Of a DNA stretch of 50,438 bases, positions 34,953 through 43,069 are shown in pieces. The stretch comes from JAMQPK01 sp035937795 (GTDB lineage: Bacteria > Acidobacteriota > Vicinamibacteria > Vicinamibacterales > JAMQPK01), in the NCBI GenBank assembly GCA_035937795.1, contig DASZHO010000015.1:1-50438 (forward strand), in the 5' to 3' direction. Under the pieces are notes generated by a model. The model saw only the letters and a list, made by a program, of their open reading frames with translations, did no database searches and was not told where the DNA came from. Numbering within the stretch: the stretch's first letter is position 1; each line of letters opens with the position of its first letter. The position numbers and the translations under genes were made by a program.

Positions 34953-35179
34953 AGTTCGGTCTGGTAATCGAGGACGTCCTCGGCTTCGGCGTTCAGCTGA
35001 TCGGCGTGACGGTTGATGATCTCCAGATCTCGCTGGTCGGCAAGACGGCGCGCCCGGCCGGCAAGACTCTCACGCAAGAGCCGCTCAATCGTTTCGGAGC
35101 GGCTTTCGCCCTTGTGGGACGCTCGTTTGAGTGTCTTAAGTATGTCTTCTGATAGTGTGACCGAGGTCTTCAATTTCAT
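34949..35179 (-). CDS. Antitoxin, ribbon-helix-helix type
   Basis: 76 aa. MKLKTSVTLSEDILKTLKRASHKGESRSETIERLLRESL is a ribbon-helix-helix DNA-binding head; the tail (NAEAEDVLDYQTEL) would block the toxin. It precedes and overlaps the PemK/MazF toxin gene. A TATAAT box sits 6 nt upstream, indicating a leaderless transcript. Confidence 0.85.
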   Translation of the reverse strand: MKLKTSVTLSEDILKTLKRASHKGESRSETIERLLRESLAGRARRLADQRDLEIINRHADQLNAEAEDVLDYQTEL

Positions 35180-35185
35180 ACCGGC

Positions 35186-35191
35186 ATTATA
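35186..35191 (-). promoter_or_regulatory. -10 box for the antitoxin gene
   Basis: TATAAT on the minus strand (35191-35186), 6 nt before ATG 35179. Confidence 0.5.
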
Positions 35192-35414
35192 CTCCCATGT
35201 CCAAAGGCCGCCGCTGGGAAAGGCGTACGGCCGAATGGGGCTTCGTGTTAAGCGATTTCTTTGTTCTCAATGACTTCTGCAATCACGGCACCTCACGGTC
35301 CGCCATGCTCGACCCTCACCCTCTGTTTCACAAACAGAACGCGTAAATCGTTCTGGGACACGCTGGCTCTACAAGGCCTGCAAACATTGACACGTTCGAG
35401 GAGGTTTTCGTGTC

Positions 35415-35633
35415 TCAACATCGGACACACACAAAATCCTTCGTTTCCGCGTCAATCCCTCTGCGAGATTCGTGTGCGGGCAGTCTAAAAGGTTCGCCGT
35501 TGGCGAGCGCTGATTCGAGCAGGCTCTGGTCGCGAATACCCGGCAATCCGCCATGTTCGCGGACCTGATCGTCGTGCACGGCGTCGACGACAACTCTGGT
35601 GAGCCACTGTGGCCCCGGCGGACGCTTCGCCAC
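35415..35633 (-). pseudogene. Truncated Doc (Fic/death-on-curing) toxin
   Basis: 72 aa from GTG 35633. PQWLTRVVVDAVHDDQVREHGGLPGIRDQSLLESALA matches the start of Doc proteins, but the gene then runs into unrelated sequence before the HxFxxGNKR motif that carries activity. The toxin is therefore inactive. The antitoxin gene is still whole 3 bp upstream, so the locus is a decayed toxin-antitoxin pair. Confidence 0.7.
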
Positions 35634-35636
35634 ACC

Positions 35637-35867
35637 TTACTTTGCCAACTCTCGAAGGGCGTGACGATATCGCTTCGCGGCTTTCGCGGCAATCTTGAGA
35701 GCCCGCTCCGTCTCCGAGTCGTAGGGGGTGAGTAGAATCCCGCGGTCGGTTTCGACCGCCAGGATACGGTCACCTGCCTCCAATCGGAGGCGATCGGCCA
35801 CCTCCTTTGGCAGCGTGGCACTGACGGATCCGCCCGCTTGTCGGCCGGTCTGGGAAGGCGTTTTCAC
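35637..35867 (-). CDS. Antitoxin, AbrB/MazE type
   Basis: 76 aa. GGSVSATLPKEVADRLRLEAGDRILAVETDRGILLTPYD is a swapped-hairpin AbrB-type DNA-binding domain, the usual partner for Doc toxins. Three bases separate it from the truncated toxin. Confidence 0.8.
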   Translation of the reverse strand: MKTPSQTGRQAGGSVSATLPKEVADRLRLEAGDRILAVETDRGILLTPYDSETERALKIAAKAAKRYRHALRELAK

Positions 35868-35977
35868 ATTTCACGGAGCCGTCTCTAAATCGTCGCGACT
35901 CCAGTTGCGTCGGGTGTATAACGGTTCCATCCGGCGGCCTATAAAATCCGCGTGATTCATCGCAGGGAGCACAAGAC

Positions 35978-37855
35978 ATGACGATCAATTCGATCTGGCG
36001 GATTGGGATTGTGTTCGCGGTCAGCATCGCGACTTCGCGGCCTGCCACCGCGCAATCGCCAATCCAATCGTGCAGCGCGACGCCGAAGCCGGCCTGGTGC
36101 AACGCCGTGGAAGGAGATCGATCTGAAGGGTGGCTGCCGCAGCACCGTTCCGAGGTCATGGCACGCAACGGCATGGTGACCACCAGCCAGCCGCTGGCCG
36201 CGCAGGTAGGTCTGGACATCCTGAAGAAAGGCGGCAACGCGATCGACGCGGCCGTCGCGACAGCGGCCGTCCTCAATCTCGTCGAGCCGATGAATGTCGG
36301 TGTGGCCGGCGATTTGTTCGCGATCATCTACGTGGCCAAAGAGAACAAGCTTTACACCTTGAACGCGAGCGGCAAGGCGCCCAGCGAACAAACGCTGGCC
36401 CGGATGAACTCGCTTGGTTATTCCTGGAATCCGAAGAATTGGGGTCCGGGGTCCGGAATGCCTCCGGCCGGCATTCTGTCGGTGACCGTGCCTGGCACCG
36501 TGTGGGGTTGGGACGAAGTGCTTCATCGATTCGGCACGATGACCTTCAAAGAGACACTGCAGCCCGCCATTGACTATGCCGAGACAGGCTTTCCAATCTC
36601 GGAGCGCATCGCCAACGATTGGCGGCTTCCGAAAGGGTTGCCGCCAGTGCCGGCGGTTCCGAGCGGGTGCTGTACCCAAGTCGATCCCGACTCGATCGCC
36701 ACGTGGTACATCAACGGCCAGCCTCCAAAGGCCGGTCAGATCTACCGCAACCCCGATCTCGCGAAGACGTTTCGGATCCTGCAGGAAAAGGGGCGCGACG
36801 GATTTTACAAGGGTGAGACTGCGAAGGCGATTGTCGCCAAGTCGAAGGCGCTAGGCGGGACGATGACACTGGAGGATCTGGCGAACTATGCCGGCGAATG
36901 GGTGAACGCCGCGACGACCACCTATCAGGGGTACGATGTCTATACGCTGCCACCACCGGCGCAGACCTGGGCAACTGACGAGATCCTCAACATCCTCGAG
37001 GCCTGTGTTCCAACCTGGGCTCCGGGAGAGACGTTGTCCTCTATAGGTCCGGCCAACCCGAAATACTGGCACTTCATGGTCGAAGCGAAAAAGCTGGCTT
37101 ACAGCGATCTTTTCGCCACGAACGGCGATCCAAACTTCGTCTCGGTACCGCTCGCCGATCTGCTCTCGAAGTCGCACGCGCAGTCGCTCTGCAGTCAGGT
37201 CAATCCGACCCGGGCGTCAGCGACGGCCGCGGGCGGCGCGCGGGTAGATGGCGGCGGCGACACGATCGTGCAGTCGACCGCGGATCGCTGGGGCAACATG
37301 GTGTCTTGGGTCAATAGCAACTTCGGCGGCTTTGGGTCCGGGCTGACCGTTCCCGGCTACGGTTTTATTCTGCACAACCGGGGATCGCTGTTCACCCTGA
37401 ATCCAAACAGTCCAAATGTCATCGCGCCTCACAAACGTCCGTTCAACACGCTGTCGGCCGGCTTCGTGATGCAGAACCGTCGTCCGCTCATGACGGTGAC
37501 ACTCATGGGCGGCGATATGCAGGCGCAAGGGATCGCGCAGGTCCTGGTCAACGTGCTCACACTCGGCGCAAACCTGCAGGCCGCGACCGATATCGCACGC
37601 TTCCACCATAACCAGGTTCCCAACGTGCTCAGCCTGGAATCGCGGCTCTTCGCGCTCGTCGGTGCGCAGCTCAAAGCGATGGGCCACAACGTGCAGTCGA
37701 CCACCGGTGGCGCCGTCGGCGGCTACCAGGCGATCATGTTCACGCCCGATCCCGAGGCTCCGACCGCAACCCCAGCCTCGGGGCCGCAGCCCATCAAAGG
37801 CTTCTATCGGGCGGGATCCGATCACCGCAAGGATGGGCAGGCGGTGGGGTACTGA
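35978..37855 (+). CDS. ggt: Gamma-glutamyltransferase, secreted
   Basis: 625 aa. Signal peptide (MTINSIWRIGIVFAVSIATSRPATAQ). The N-terminal part has GMVTTSQPLAAQVGLDILKKGGNAIDAAVATAAVLNLVEP, a family signature. The autocatalytic Thr is about residue 429 (GGGDTIVQSTAD), where the precursor is cleaved into two subunits; FGSGLTVPGYGFILHNRG follows. It transfers or hydrolyses the gamma-glutamyl group of glutathione and other amides in the periplasm. Upstream a TATAAA and GGGAG ribosome site are seen. Preceded by the truncated TA locus and followed by repeat R3. Confidence 0.93.
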   Translation: MTINSIWRIGIVFAVSIATSRPATAQSPIQSCSATPKPAWCNAVEGDRSEGWLPQHRSEVMARNGMVTTSQPLAAQVGLDILKKGGNAIDAAVATAAVLNLVEPMNVGVAGDLFAIIYVAKENKLYTLNASGKAPSEQTLARMNSLGYSWNPKNWGPGSGMPPAGILSVTVPGTVWGWDEVLHRFGTMTFKETLQPAIDYAETGFPISERIANDWRLPKGLPPVPAVPSGCCTQVDPDSIATWYINGQPPKAGQIYRNPDLAKTFRILQEKGRDGFYKGETAKAIVAKSKALGGTMTLEDLANYAGEWVNAATTTYQGYDVYTLPPPAQTWATDEILNILEACVPTWAPGETLSSIGPANPKYWHFMVEAKKLAYSDLFATNGDPNFVSVPLADLLSKSHAQSLCSQVNPTRASATAAGGARVDGGGDTIVQSTADRWGNMVSWVNSNFGGFGSGLTVPGYGFILHNRGSLFTLNPNSPNVIAPHKRPFNTLSAGFVMQNRRPLMTVTLMGGDMQAQGIAQVLVNVLTLGANLQAATDIARFHHNQVPNVLSLESRLFALVGAQLKAMGHNVQSTTGGAVGGYQAIMFTPDPEAPTATPASGPQPIKGFYRAGSDHRKDGQAVGY

Positions 37856-38000
37856 CGGGTCACGCGGGTCTCGCCGCAATAACCCCGCGCCGTATAACGT
37901 GATGTGTCGAACGGTGGCGCCGGTTCGAGGTCACGAACGATGTTTTCGCGGGCTCAGGAATGTTCAGCGTGATGGACGAATGGGGCAACCATTCAGTCGT

Positions 38001-38034
38001 CCGGTTCCAACTGGTTAAAATCTGGTCAGCCAAC
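38001..38034 (-). repeat. Dispersed repeat copy R3
   Basis: Third copy, more diverged; similarity reaches about 38080. Its flank CAACCATTCAGTCGT is shared with R4. The minus-strand reading is LADQILTSWNRTTEWL. It follows the stop of the ggt gene. Confidence 0.55.
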
Positions 38035-38122
38035 TCCAAGTCATTGATTTAAAGTCACTTACAAACCGACCCAAAGCGGTGGACGAAGCAGCCCTCAGGC
38101 TCAGGGCAGCACGCGGCTCTTT

Positions 38123-38145
38123 TTTAGTCCGAAAAATGGACTAAA
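38123..38145. promoter_or_regulatory. Operator-like inverted repeat of the Phd/VapC locus
   Basis: TTTAGTCC (38123-38130), GAAAAAT spacer, GGACTAAA (38138-38145): a perfect 8-bp dyad ending 11 nt before the antitoxin ATG 38157. Probable autoregulatory site of the toxin-antitoxin complex. Confidence 0.6.
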
Positions 38146-38156
38146 CTGTGTTGGTT

Positions 38157-38390
38157 ATGGACGTCAGTGTTCACGCTGCGAAGACGCAGCTCTCAAAGCT
38201 CCTCGATCTCGTCGAGGACGGCGAGGAAGTCGTGATCAAACGGCACGGGCGAGCAGTGGCCCAGCTCGTGCCAGTCCGCCAGCGGCGGCCCTCCGCGCTT
38301 GGCGCTATGCGTGGTCAATTCGAGATGGTCGAAGGCTGGGAGCGCCCGCTCAGCGATGAAGAAGCCGAAGCGTTCTGGAGCGGCCGCTAG
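38157..38390 (+). CDS. Antitoxin, Phd/YefM family
   Basis: 77 aa. MDVSVHAAKTQLSKLLDLVEDGEEVVIKRHGRAVAQLVPV is the Phd/YefM DNA-binding head; the tail (EEAEAFWSGR) wraps the toxin. It directly precedes the PIN toxin and overlaps it by 35 bp. Confidence 0.9.
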   Translation: MDVSVHAAKTQLSKLLDLVEDGEEVVIKRHGRAVAQLVPVRQRRPSALGAMRGQFEMVEGWERPLSDEEAEAFWSGR

Positions 38391-38769
38391 CCCCGCCCAT
38401 CTGCTCGATACCAGCACGCTGCTTTGGGGGCTCGAGTCTCCTGAGCGTCTGTCACCGCGTGCGCGCCGCCTCATTGACGCCGGCGAGAACGTCGTGAGTG
38501 TAGCCTCTTATTGGGAGGTCGTGGTCAAGACCCACAAGGGTTTGCTTTCAATCGCTGACCTCGCCACATGGTGGCGGCGAGCCACAGAGTTGATGGTCGT
38601 GCGAGTATTGCCGATCCGTCCCACCCACGTGACGGCTTTGGCGGCGCTTCCAATGTTGCACAAGGATCCTTTCGATCGCATCCTGATCGCCCAAGCGGTT
38701 GCTGAGGGGCTGGACTTCCTCACCAACGACGAGCACATCAGCTCTTACCCGGTGCGAACGATCTGGTGA
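38356..38769 (+). CDS. vapC: Toxin, VapC-type PIN ribonuclease
   Basis: 137 aa from ATG 38356. HLLDTSTLLWGLE supplies the first acidic residue of the PIN fold, VVSVASYWEVVVK the second, and KDPFDRILIAQAVAEGLDFLTND the last two. These RNases cut tRNA or rRNA. Gene order and the overlap with Phd/YefM support a complete pair. Confidence 0.88.
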   Translation: MKKPKRSGAAASPAHLLDTSTLLWGLESPERLSPRARRLIDAGENVVSVASYWEVVVKTHKGLLSIADLATWWRRATELMVVRVLPIRPTHVTALAALPMLHKDPFDRILIAQAVAEGLDFLTNDEHISSYPVRTIW

Positions 38770-39083
38770 CACCGTGACCAATCAGTCTGCGTTCACCTCT
38801 GTCGCTTGCTTGGTCCGCACGCCACTGAATCCCATAGGGAAGCTCAGCTACTGGCGGCTAGAACGGCCGTAATCTCTAAGATTCCTGAAAGGTAACGGCA
38901 CGCATCCGAAACCGACCGGACGAGGAGACGCGACGGATTCAACGGGCACCACTATGCGGCTCGTTGCCCGGGTTCCTTCGCCAGTGAGACACGCTTCACC
39001 TGGAGCGTGATAGTCCATTTACGGAAGTCAAACACGCGCCCGCGCCTCGAGCCGATCCAGATGGACGGCGGTGCCCCGTCAAT
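38770..39083. other. Intergenic stretch
   Basis: 314 bp between the toxin and the ComEA-like gene. No gene, repeat or clear regulatory element identified. Confidence 0.45.
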
Positions 39084-39512
39084 TCATCGCGGCAGCGACC
39101 CCGATGTACCGGGGAAGTCGGGCGTCGCGGTCACGGCGCGCGGCTTCGTCGTAGATGGCCGAGCCGAGGCGGTCGGCTGCGGTGACCCGGTGTTCGGGAC
39201 CATTGCTGTTACGAACGGGCGGATCTTGCCGATGGTACTCGTGGGGATGCCCACCTTTGCCAGGTCATCAACAGACGCGTATGGCCGCCCTGCGATGATT
39301 TTTTTCGCGATCGCGGCGGTAATGTTCGGCAGGCGACTGAGCGCGGCTGCCGACGCGGTGTTCAAGTCCACTGGTCCCTTCAGCCCGTTTTTAGCGACGC
39401 GGGTGAGATCCGACCCCGTTGCCGGCGGTGAAACCGTTTGCGCGCCCGGTGCGGCGGCCGAAGCACAGGCGATGAGCGTGATCAAACCGAGTCGCCTCTT
39501 CCATCCACACAT
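39084..39512 (-). CDS. ComEA-like helix-hairpin-helix protein, secreted
   Basis: 142 aa from ATG 39512 (GGAGG 6 nt upstream). A signal peptide runs through GLITLIACASAAAPGAQ. The HHH domain is GPVDLNTASAAALSRLPNITAAIAKKIIAGRPYASVDDLAKVGI, which binds DNA backbone without sequence specificity in ComEA-type proteins of DNA uptake. The rest is a low-complexity Pro/Thr tail. Divergent from ftsH. Confidence 0.8.
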   Translation of the reverse strand: MCGWKRRLGLITLIACASAAAPGAQTVSPPATGSDLTRVAKNGLKGPVDLNTASAAALSRLPNITAAIAKKIIAGRPYASVDDLAKVGIPTSTIGKIRPFVTAMVPNTGSPQPTASARPSTTKPRAVTATPDFPGTSGSLPR

Positions 39513-39818
39513 GATTGGCCTCCAGACGCCGGTATTTCCAGGGGCGGGCGAGCTGAACAAGAAGCTCCCCGCATTGTGGATCGATATCGTCAGCGTCGTT
39601 GCCGGCATGTGCTGCAGGACACGTGCCATGGGATTGCGGCCCCTCACACGCCGCAACCGGATACAGCTGTCTCACTCGCGCGAGGCGGCCAGGCTCTTCG
39701 GCCGGGCGAAGTGTCCGCCGCTCGGCATCGGCGTCCACCGGCTGACGTTGTAGAGACCAAACTCGAGACCCACGGAAGCCGTGGTAATCTTCAAATTGAT
39801 GGATGTTGGGGGCCCAGA
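39513..39818. other. Intergenic stretch between divergent comEA-like and ftsH genes
   Basis: 306 bp. It must contain both promoters, but no convincing -35/-10 pair stands out. A TAATCT element near 39785 may be the ftsH -10. Nothing else is visible. Confidence 0.4.
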
Positions 39819-41741
39819 GTGAACTCCAGGTTGAAAAGGGTGCTGCTCGGGATAGTGCTGGTCGCCGTCGGGGTGTGGGTGTGGAACTTCTCCACCACGT
39901 CGCAGACGCCCGAGCGGCCCGTGACCTTCAGCGCCTTCCTGGCGGACGTGGACGCAGGCAAAGTGGAGCAGGTCACGATCACCGGCCACGAGATCGCCGG
40001 GATCTCTCGAACCGCGAAGGAACGCTTCCGGACCTACGTGCCGGGGCAGTACAAAGGGCTGGCTAACCAGCTTCTCGAGCGCGGCGTGCTCGTCACCGCG
40101 ACGGAGCAAACGCAGAGCTCCTTGGCCTGGTTGCTGTATTCGTGGGCGCCGATCCTGCTGCTCATCGGCGTGTGGATCTTCTTCATGCGGCAGATGCAGC
40201 GCGGCGGCAACACGGTGCGCTCGTTCGGCCAGAGCAAGGCCACGCTGTCGTCCAGCTCGCGGAAGAAGGTAACCTTCAAGGACGTCGCGGGCGTCGACGA
40301 AGCCAGCGAGGAGCTGCAAGAGATTATCGCGTTCCTCAAGGAGCCGGAGAAGTTCCAGAAGCTCGGCGGACGCATTCCGAGGGGCGTGCTCCTGATGGGA
40401 CCTCCGGGGACCGGCAAAACGCTGCTGGCGCGCGCGGTCGCCGCCGAAGCGAACGTGCCATTCTTCTCAATCAGCGGGTCGGATTTCGTTGAGATGTTCG
40501 TCGGTGTCGGGGCCTCCCGCGTCCGCGACCTGTTCGAGCAGAGCAAGAAAAACGCCCCTTGCATCGTGTTCATCGACGAGATCGACGCCGTCGGCCGGCA
40601 CCGGGGGGCCGGGCTCGGGGGCGGGCACGATGAACGGGAGCAGACGCTCAATCAACTCCTCGTCGAAATGGACGGATTCGAGTCGAACGACGGCGTGATC
40701 GTGGTCGCGGCGACCAACCGTCCGGACGTGCTCGATCCGGCGCTGTTGCGACCGGGCCGGTTCGATCGGCGCATTGTCATCAACCGCCCCGACGTCCGTG
40801 GACGCGAAGGCATTCTGTCGGTCCATACGCGCAAGATTCCGCTGTCAGATGATGTCGATACCGCGGTGCTGGCGCGTGGAACGCCCGGCTTCTCGGGCGC
40901 CGACCTGGCGAACCTCGTGAACGAAGCGGCCCTCCATGCGGCGCGTTCCAACCGCCAGGCCGTGCGGATGATCGACTTCGAGTTCGCGAAGGACAAGGCC
41001 TTGATGGGCACGGAGCGACGGTCGATGATCATCAGCGACGCGGAGAAGCGGATCACGGCCATTCACGAAGCCGGCCACGCGCTGCTGACCGTGCTGCTCC
41101 CGCACGCGGATCCGGTGCACAAGGTGACGATCATCCCGCGCGGCATGGCGTTGGGACTGACGCAGCAGCTACCGGTCGACGAGAGGCACCATGAGTCGAA
41201 GGATGAACTCGACGATGAGATCGCGATGCTGCTGGGCGGCCGTATCGCGGAAGAGATCGCCACCGCTGGCATGATGACGGGCGCCGGCAACGACCTCGGG
41301 CGCGCGACTGACCTCGCACGCCGCATGGTGTGCGAGTGGGGCATGAGCGAGGCGATGGGACCGCTCACCTTCGGCAAGAAGACAGCGCCGATCTTCCTTG
41401 GCCGGGCCTTCGCGCAGCACCAGGACTACAGTGCACACACGGCCCTGCGGATCGACCAGGAGATCAAGCGCATCGTCAGCGCGAATTACGAGCGCGCGCA
41501 CAGGATCCTGATCGAGTACAAGGCGGTCCTGGTGAATATCGCCGACGAGCTGTTCAGACGTGAAGTGCTGGACGGCGAACAGGTGCGGCGGATGGCGAGG
41601 GGCCTGTCGCTCGACGAGCCGCAGCCCTCGGTGTCGACGGGACCGGCCGCGGCCTTGCCCGACGACGACGACACCCGGCGCCGACAGCAGACGCGTCCGT
41701 TGCTGGTGCCGCTGCTTCACGATCCTCTCCCGCAAGGATAG
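39819..41741 (+). CDS. ftsH: ATP-dependent zinc metalloprotease FtsH
   Basis: 640 aa from GTG 39819. Two membrane segments (VLLGIVLVAVGVWVWNF and SWAPILLLIGVWIFFM) flank a periplasmic part. AAA domain: Walker A GPPGTGKT (about 194-201), Walker B IVFIDEIDAVG, and the second region of homology RPGRFDRR. Protease zinc motif HEAGH (416-420). It unfolds and degrades membrane and soluble proteins. Length is typical. The gene has the expected core and looks intact; its acidic C-terminal tail is common in the family. Confidence 0.96.
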   Translation: MNSRLKRVLLGIVLVAVGVWVWNFSTTSQTPERPVTFSAFLADVDAGKVEQVTITGHEIAGISRTAKERFRTYVPGQYKGLANQLLERGVLVTATEQTQSSLAWLLYSWAPILLLIGVWIFFMRQMQRGGNTVRSFGQSKATLSSSSRKKVTFKDVAGVDEASEELQEIIAFLKEPEKFQKLGGRIPRGVLLMGPPGTGKTLLARAVAAEANVPFFSISGSDFVEMFVGVGASRVRDLFEQSKKNAPCIVFIDEIDAVGRHRGAGLGGGHDEREQTLNQLLVEMDGFESNDGVIVVAATNRPDVLDPALLRPGRFDRRIVINRPDVRGREGILSVHTRKIPLSDDVDTAVLARGTPGFSGADLANLVNEAALHAARSNRQAVRMIDFEFAKDKALMGTERRSMIISDAEKRITAIHEAGHALLTVLLPHADPVHKVTIIPRGMALGLTQQLPVDERHHESKDELDDEIAMLLGGRIAEEIATAGMMTGAGNDLGRATDLARRMVCEWGMSEAMGPLTFGKKTAPIFLGRAFAQHQDYSAHTALRIDQEIKRIVSANYERAHRILIEYKAVLVNIADELFRREVLDGEQVRRMARGLSLDEPQPSVSTGPAAALPDDDDTRRRQQTRPLLVPLLHDPLPQG

Positions 41742-41861
41742 CGGCGTCTTCAGGACTTCCTCCTGTCGAACGCGTACCAGTTCATCCGCCTGGATGGCTT
41801 CGCGAATGAAACCCCGCGCCTCGCTGTTGCGCGTACCCGGTAAACCCTGACAGACGGCCGC

Positions 41862-42353
41862 TCATTTCGTTGCCGCCGTTGCGGCCGGCGCCGCGTCGGC
41901 ATTGAAGATATCTTCGATCACCTTCCACGAGCCGTCCGATTGTTTCTTCCACACTTCGATGTATTTGCCTCGTTCAATCGACGGCTTTCCTGTCGGGTCG
42001 TTCATGGTCAGCGCGTACGTGCCGGCGGTATAGCCGAGATCGCCCGCCACGCTCATGTCGGCCTTCGTCGGACTCCATTGGAGCGCAAAGCCGGGGAGCT
42101 GCGTCATGGGCATCAACGCCGCGCGAATCGCCGCCGACCCGTGCGCGACCGGTACGGCTGGCGGATACACTGACGCATCGGGCGCGTAGTACGACATGAA
42201 CTTGTCCATCGACTTCGACAGGCCCGCCGTGGTCTGCGACCACTCGCGGTCGAGCGCCAGCAGCTTCTGAAGCTCCTCGTTCACGTTGACTGACGACCCG
42301 CATGCGGCCGCCAAACATGTACCCGCCAGCATCAGGGACTTCATCCGTCGCAT
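41862..42353 (-). CDS. NTF2-like (SnoaL/DUF4440) lipoprotein
   Basis: 163 aa. Lipobox near residues 15-18 (LAAACG), then LQKLLALDREWSQTTAGLSKSMDKFMSYYAPDASVY...AIRAAL, the cone-shaped NTF2-like fold, ending SWKVIEDIFNAD. Substrate unknown; it may bind small ligands. The start has a perfect AAGGAGG site 5 nt upstream. Confidence 0.85.
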   Translation of the reverse strand: MRRMKSLMLAGTCLAAACGSSVNVNEELQKLLALDREWSQTTAGLSKSMDKFMSYYAPDASVYPPAVPVAHGSAAIRAALMPMTQLPGFALQWSPTKADMSVAGDLGYTAGTYALTMNDPTGKPSIERGKYIEVWKKQSDGSWKVIEDIFNADAAPAATAATK

Positions 42354-42476
42354 CGCATCCTCCTTGATAGAATGACGCTCCTCTTGCCGCGTTTAACCAA
42401 GTCGTCATGATGCGGCGCATCGCGTTCGTCCCGTGTCTGGGGGTCTGCTACTCGGGCCTCAGCCGCCGGACTTCCG

Positions 42477-42578
42477 CTACGCCGCGCTGCTCCATGCGCA
42501 GAGCGAGACGTCGCCGTGGAACGCACGAGCCAGCACTGTTCCGACCTGGCCCGAACCGCCCGGAATGACGAACTTCAT
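42477..42578 (-). pseudogene. Truncated TIGR01777-like NAD-dependent epimerase
   Basis: 33 aa. MKFVIPGGSGQVGTVLARAFH is the Rossmann start of the TIGR01777/SDR-type epimerases, with GxxGxxG-like spacing; it then loses the frame after HGD and stops. AAGGGAG lies upstream, 14 bp after the stop of the DCC gene. It is a relic of the second gene of that operon. Confidence 0.6.
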
Positions 42579-42592
42579 GAAACTCCCTTCAC

Positions 42593-43021
42593 TCAGTCGA
42601 CGAAGCGGCTTCTAAATTGCGGAGTGGGCACGCGACACTTCTCACTCCGGCCGAAGATTCGGTACCGATTCCTGACGACGAGGTCATAGATCAAATCGAG
42701 CGCTGCCGTCGGCAGAACACCCGCCGCGGACAGTGATTTCCAAGGCCAGCCGAGCTCGCGTGCGACAAAGATCGCCGCGCCGCTCTTCGTGAACGCCTCG
42801 ATGCGACGCGTTCTGTAGTTCGCGACGACGTAAAACGAGTTCAAATCGCCGGGATCGCCACCGAACCGCTCGACCATCATTTGGCCGATTGGACTTTGCA
42901 GCGATGCGAAGCTGAAGACTGCTCGCTGGTCGTGGGTCAGGAGGAACTGCAAAAGCCGGTTACACAGCCCGCAGACACCGTCGTAGAGGACCAGATGCGC
43001 GCCGCTGACGGTTTCCGGCAC
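42593..43021 (-). CDS. DCC family thiol-disulfide oxidoreductase-like protein
   Basis: 142 aa from GTG 43021, chosen because GAAGGAG lies 5 nt upstream; ATG 43042 is an alternative. VLYDGVCGLCNRLLQFLLTHD carries the YDGxCxxC motif of the DCC (DUF393) thioredoxin-like family. It precedes a decayed epimerase gene and is divergent from the TetR regulator, whose palindromic site lies in its promoter. Thiol-disulfide chemistry with an unknown partner is inferred. Confidence 0.82.
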   Translation of the reverse strand: MPETVSGAHLVLYDGVCGLCNRLLQFLLTHDQRAVFSFASLQSPIGQMMVERFGGDPGDLNSFYVVANYRTRRIEAFTKSGAAIFVARELGWPWKSLSAAGVLPTAALDLIYDLVVRNRYRIFGRSEKCRVPTPQFRSRFVD

Positions 43022-43045
43022 TTGCACTCCTTCACCAACCATGAA

Positions 43046-43051
43046 TAATAT
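43046..43051 (+). promoter_or_regulatory. -10 box for the TetR gene, leaderless
   Basis: TAATAT 8 nt before ATG 43060. The minus-strand TATTAT here can serve the divergent DCC gene. Confidence 0.35.
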
Positions 43052-43069
43052 TAGTGAACATGTTCACTA
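43052..43069. promoter_or_regulatory. 18-bp perfect palindrome, likely TetR operator
   Basis: TAGTGAACATGTTCACTA is perfectly self-complementary and covers the TetR start codon region. It lies between the two divergent genes, so the regulator could repress both. Confidence 0.65.

Noticed and set aside
35180..35414. Possible continuation of the Doc toxin in another frame
   Set aside because: No HxFxxGNKR motif or other Doc sequence appears in any minus-strand frame here.
32998..38034. Repeats R1-R3 as integron attC sites
   Set aside because: Location after gene stops is suggestive, but the required R''/R' boxes (RYYYAAC and GTTRRRY) and paired L boxes are not found, and no integrase gene is in the window.
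41742..41861. Possible coding remnant after ftsH
   Set aside because: Short frames in this 120-bp gap have no recognisable family or ribosome site.
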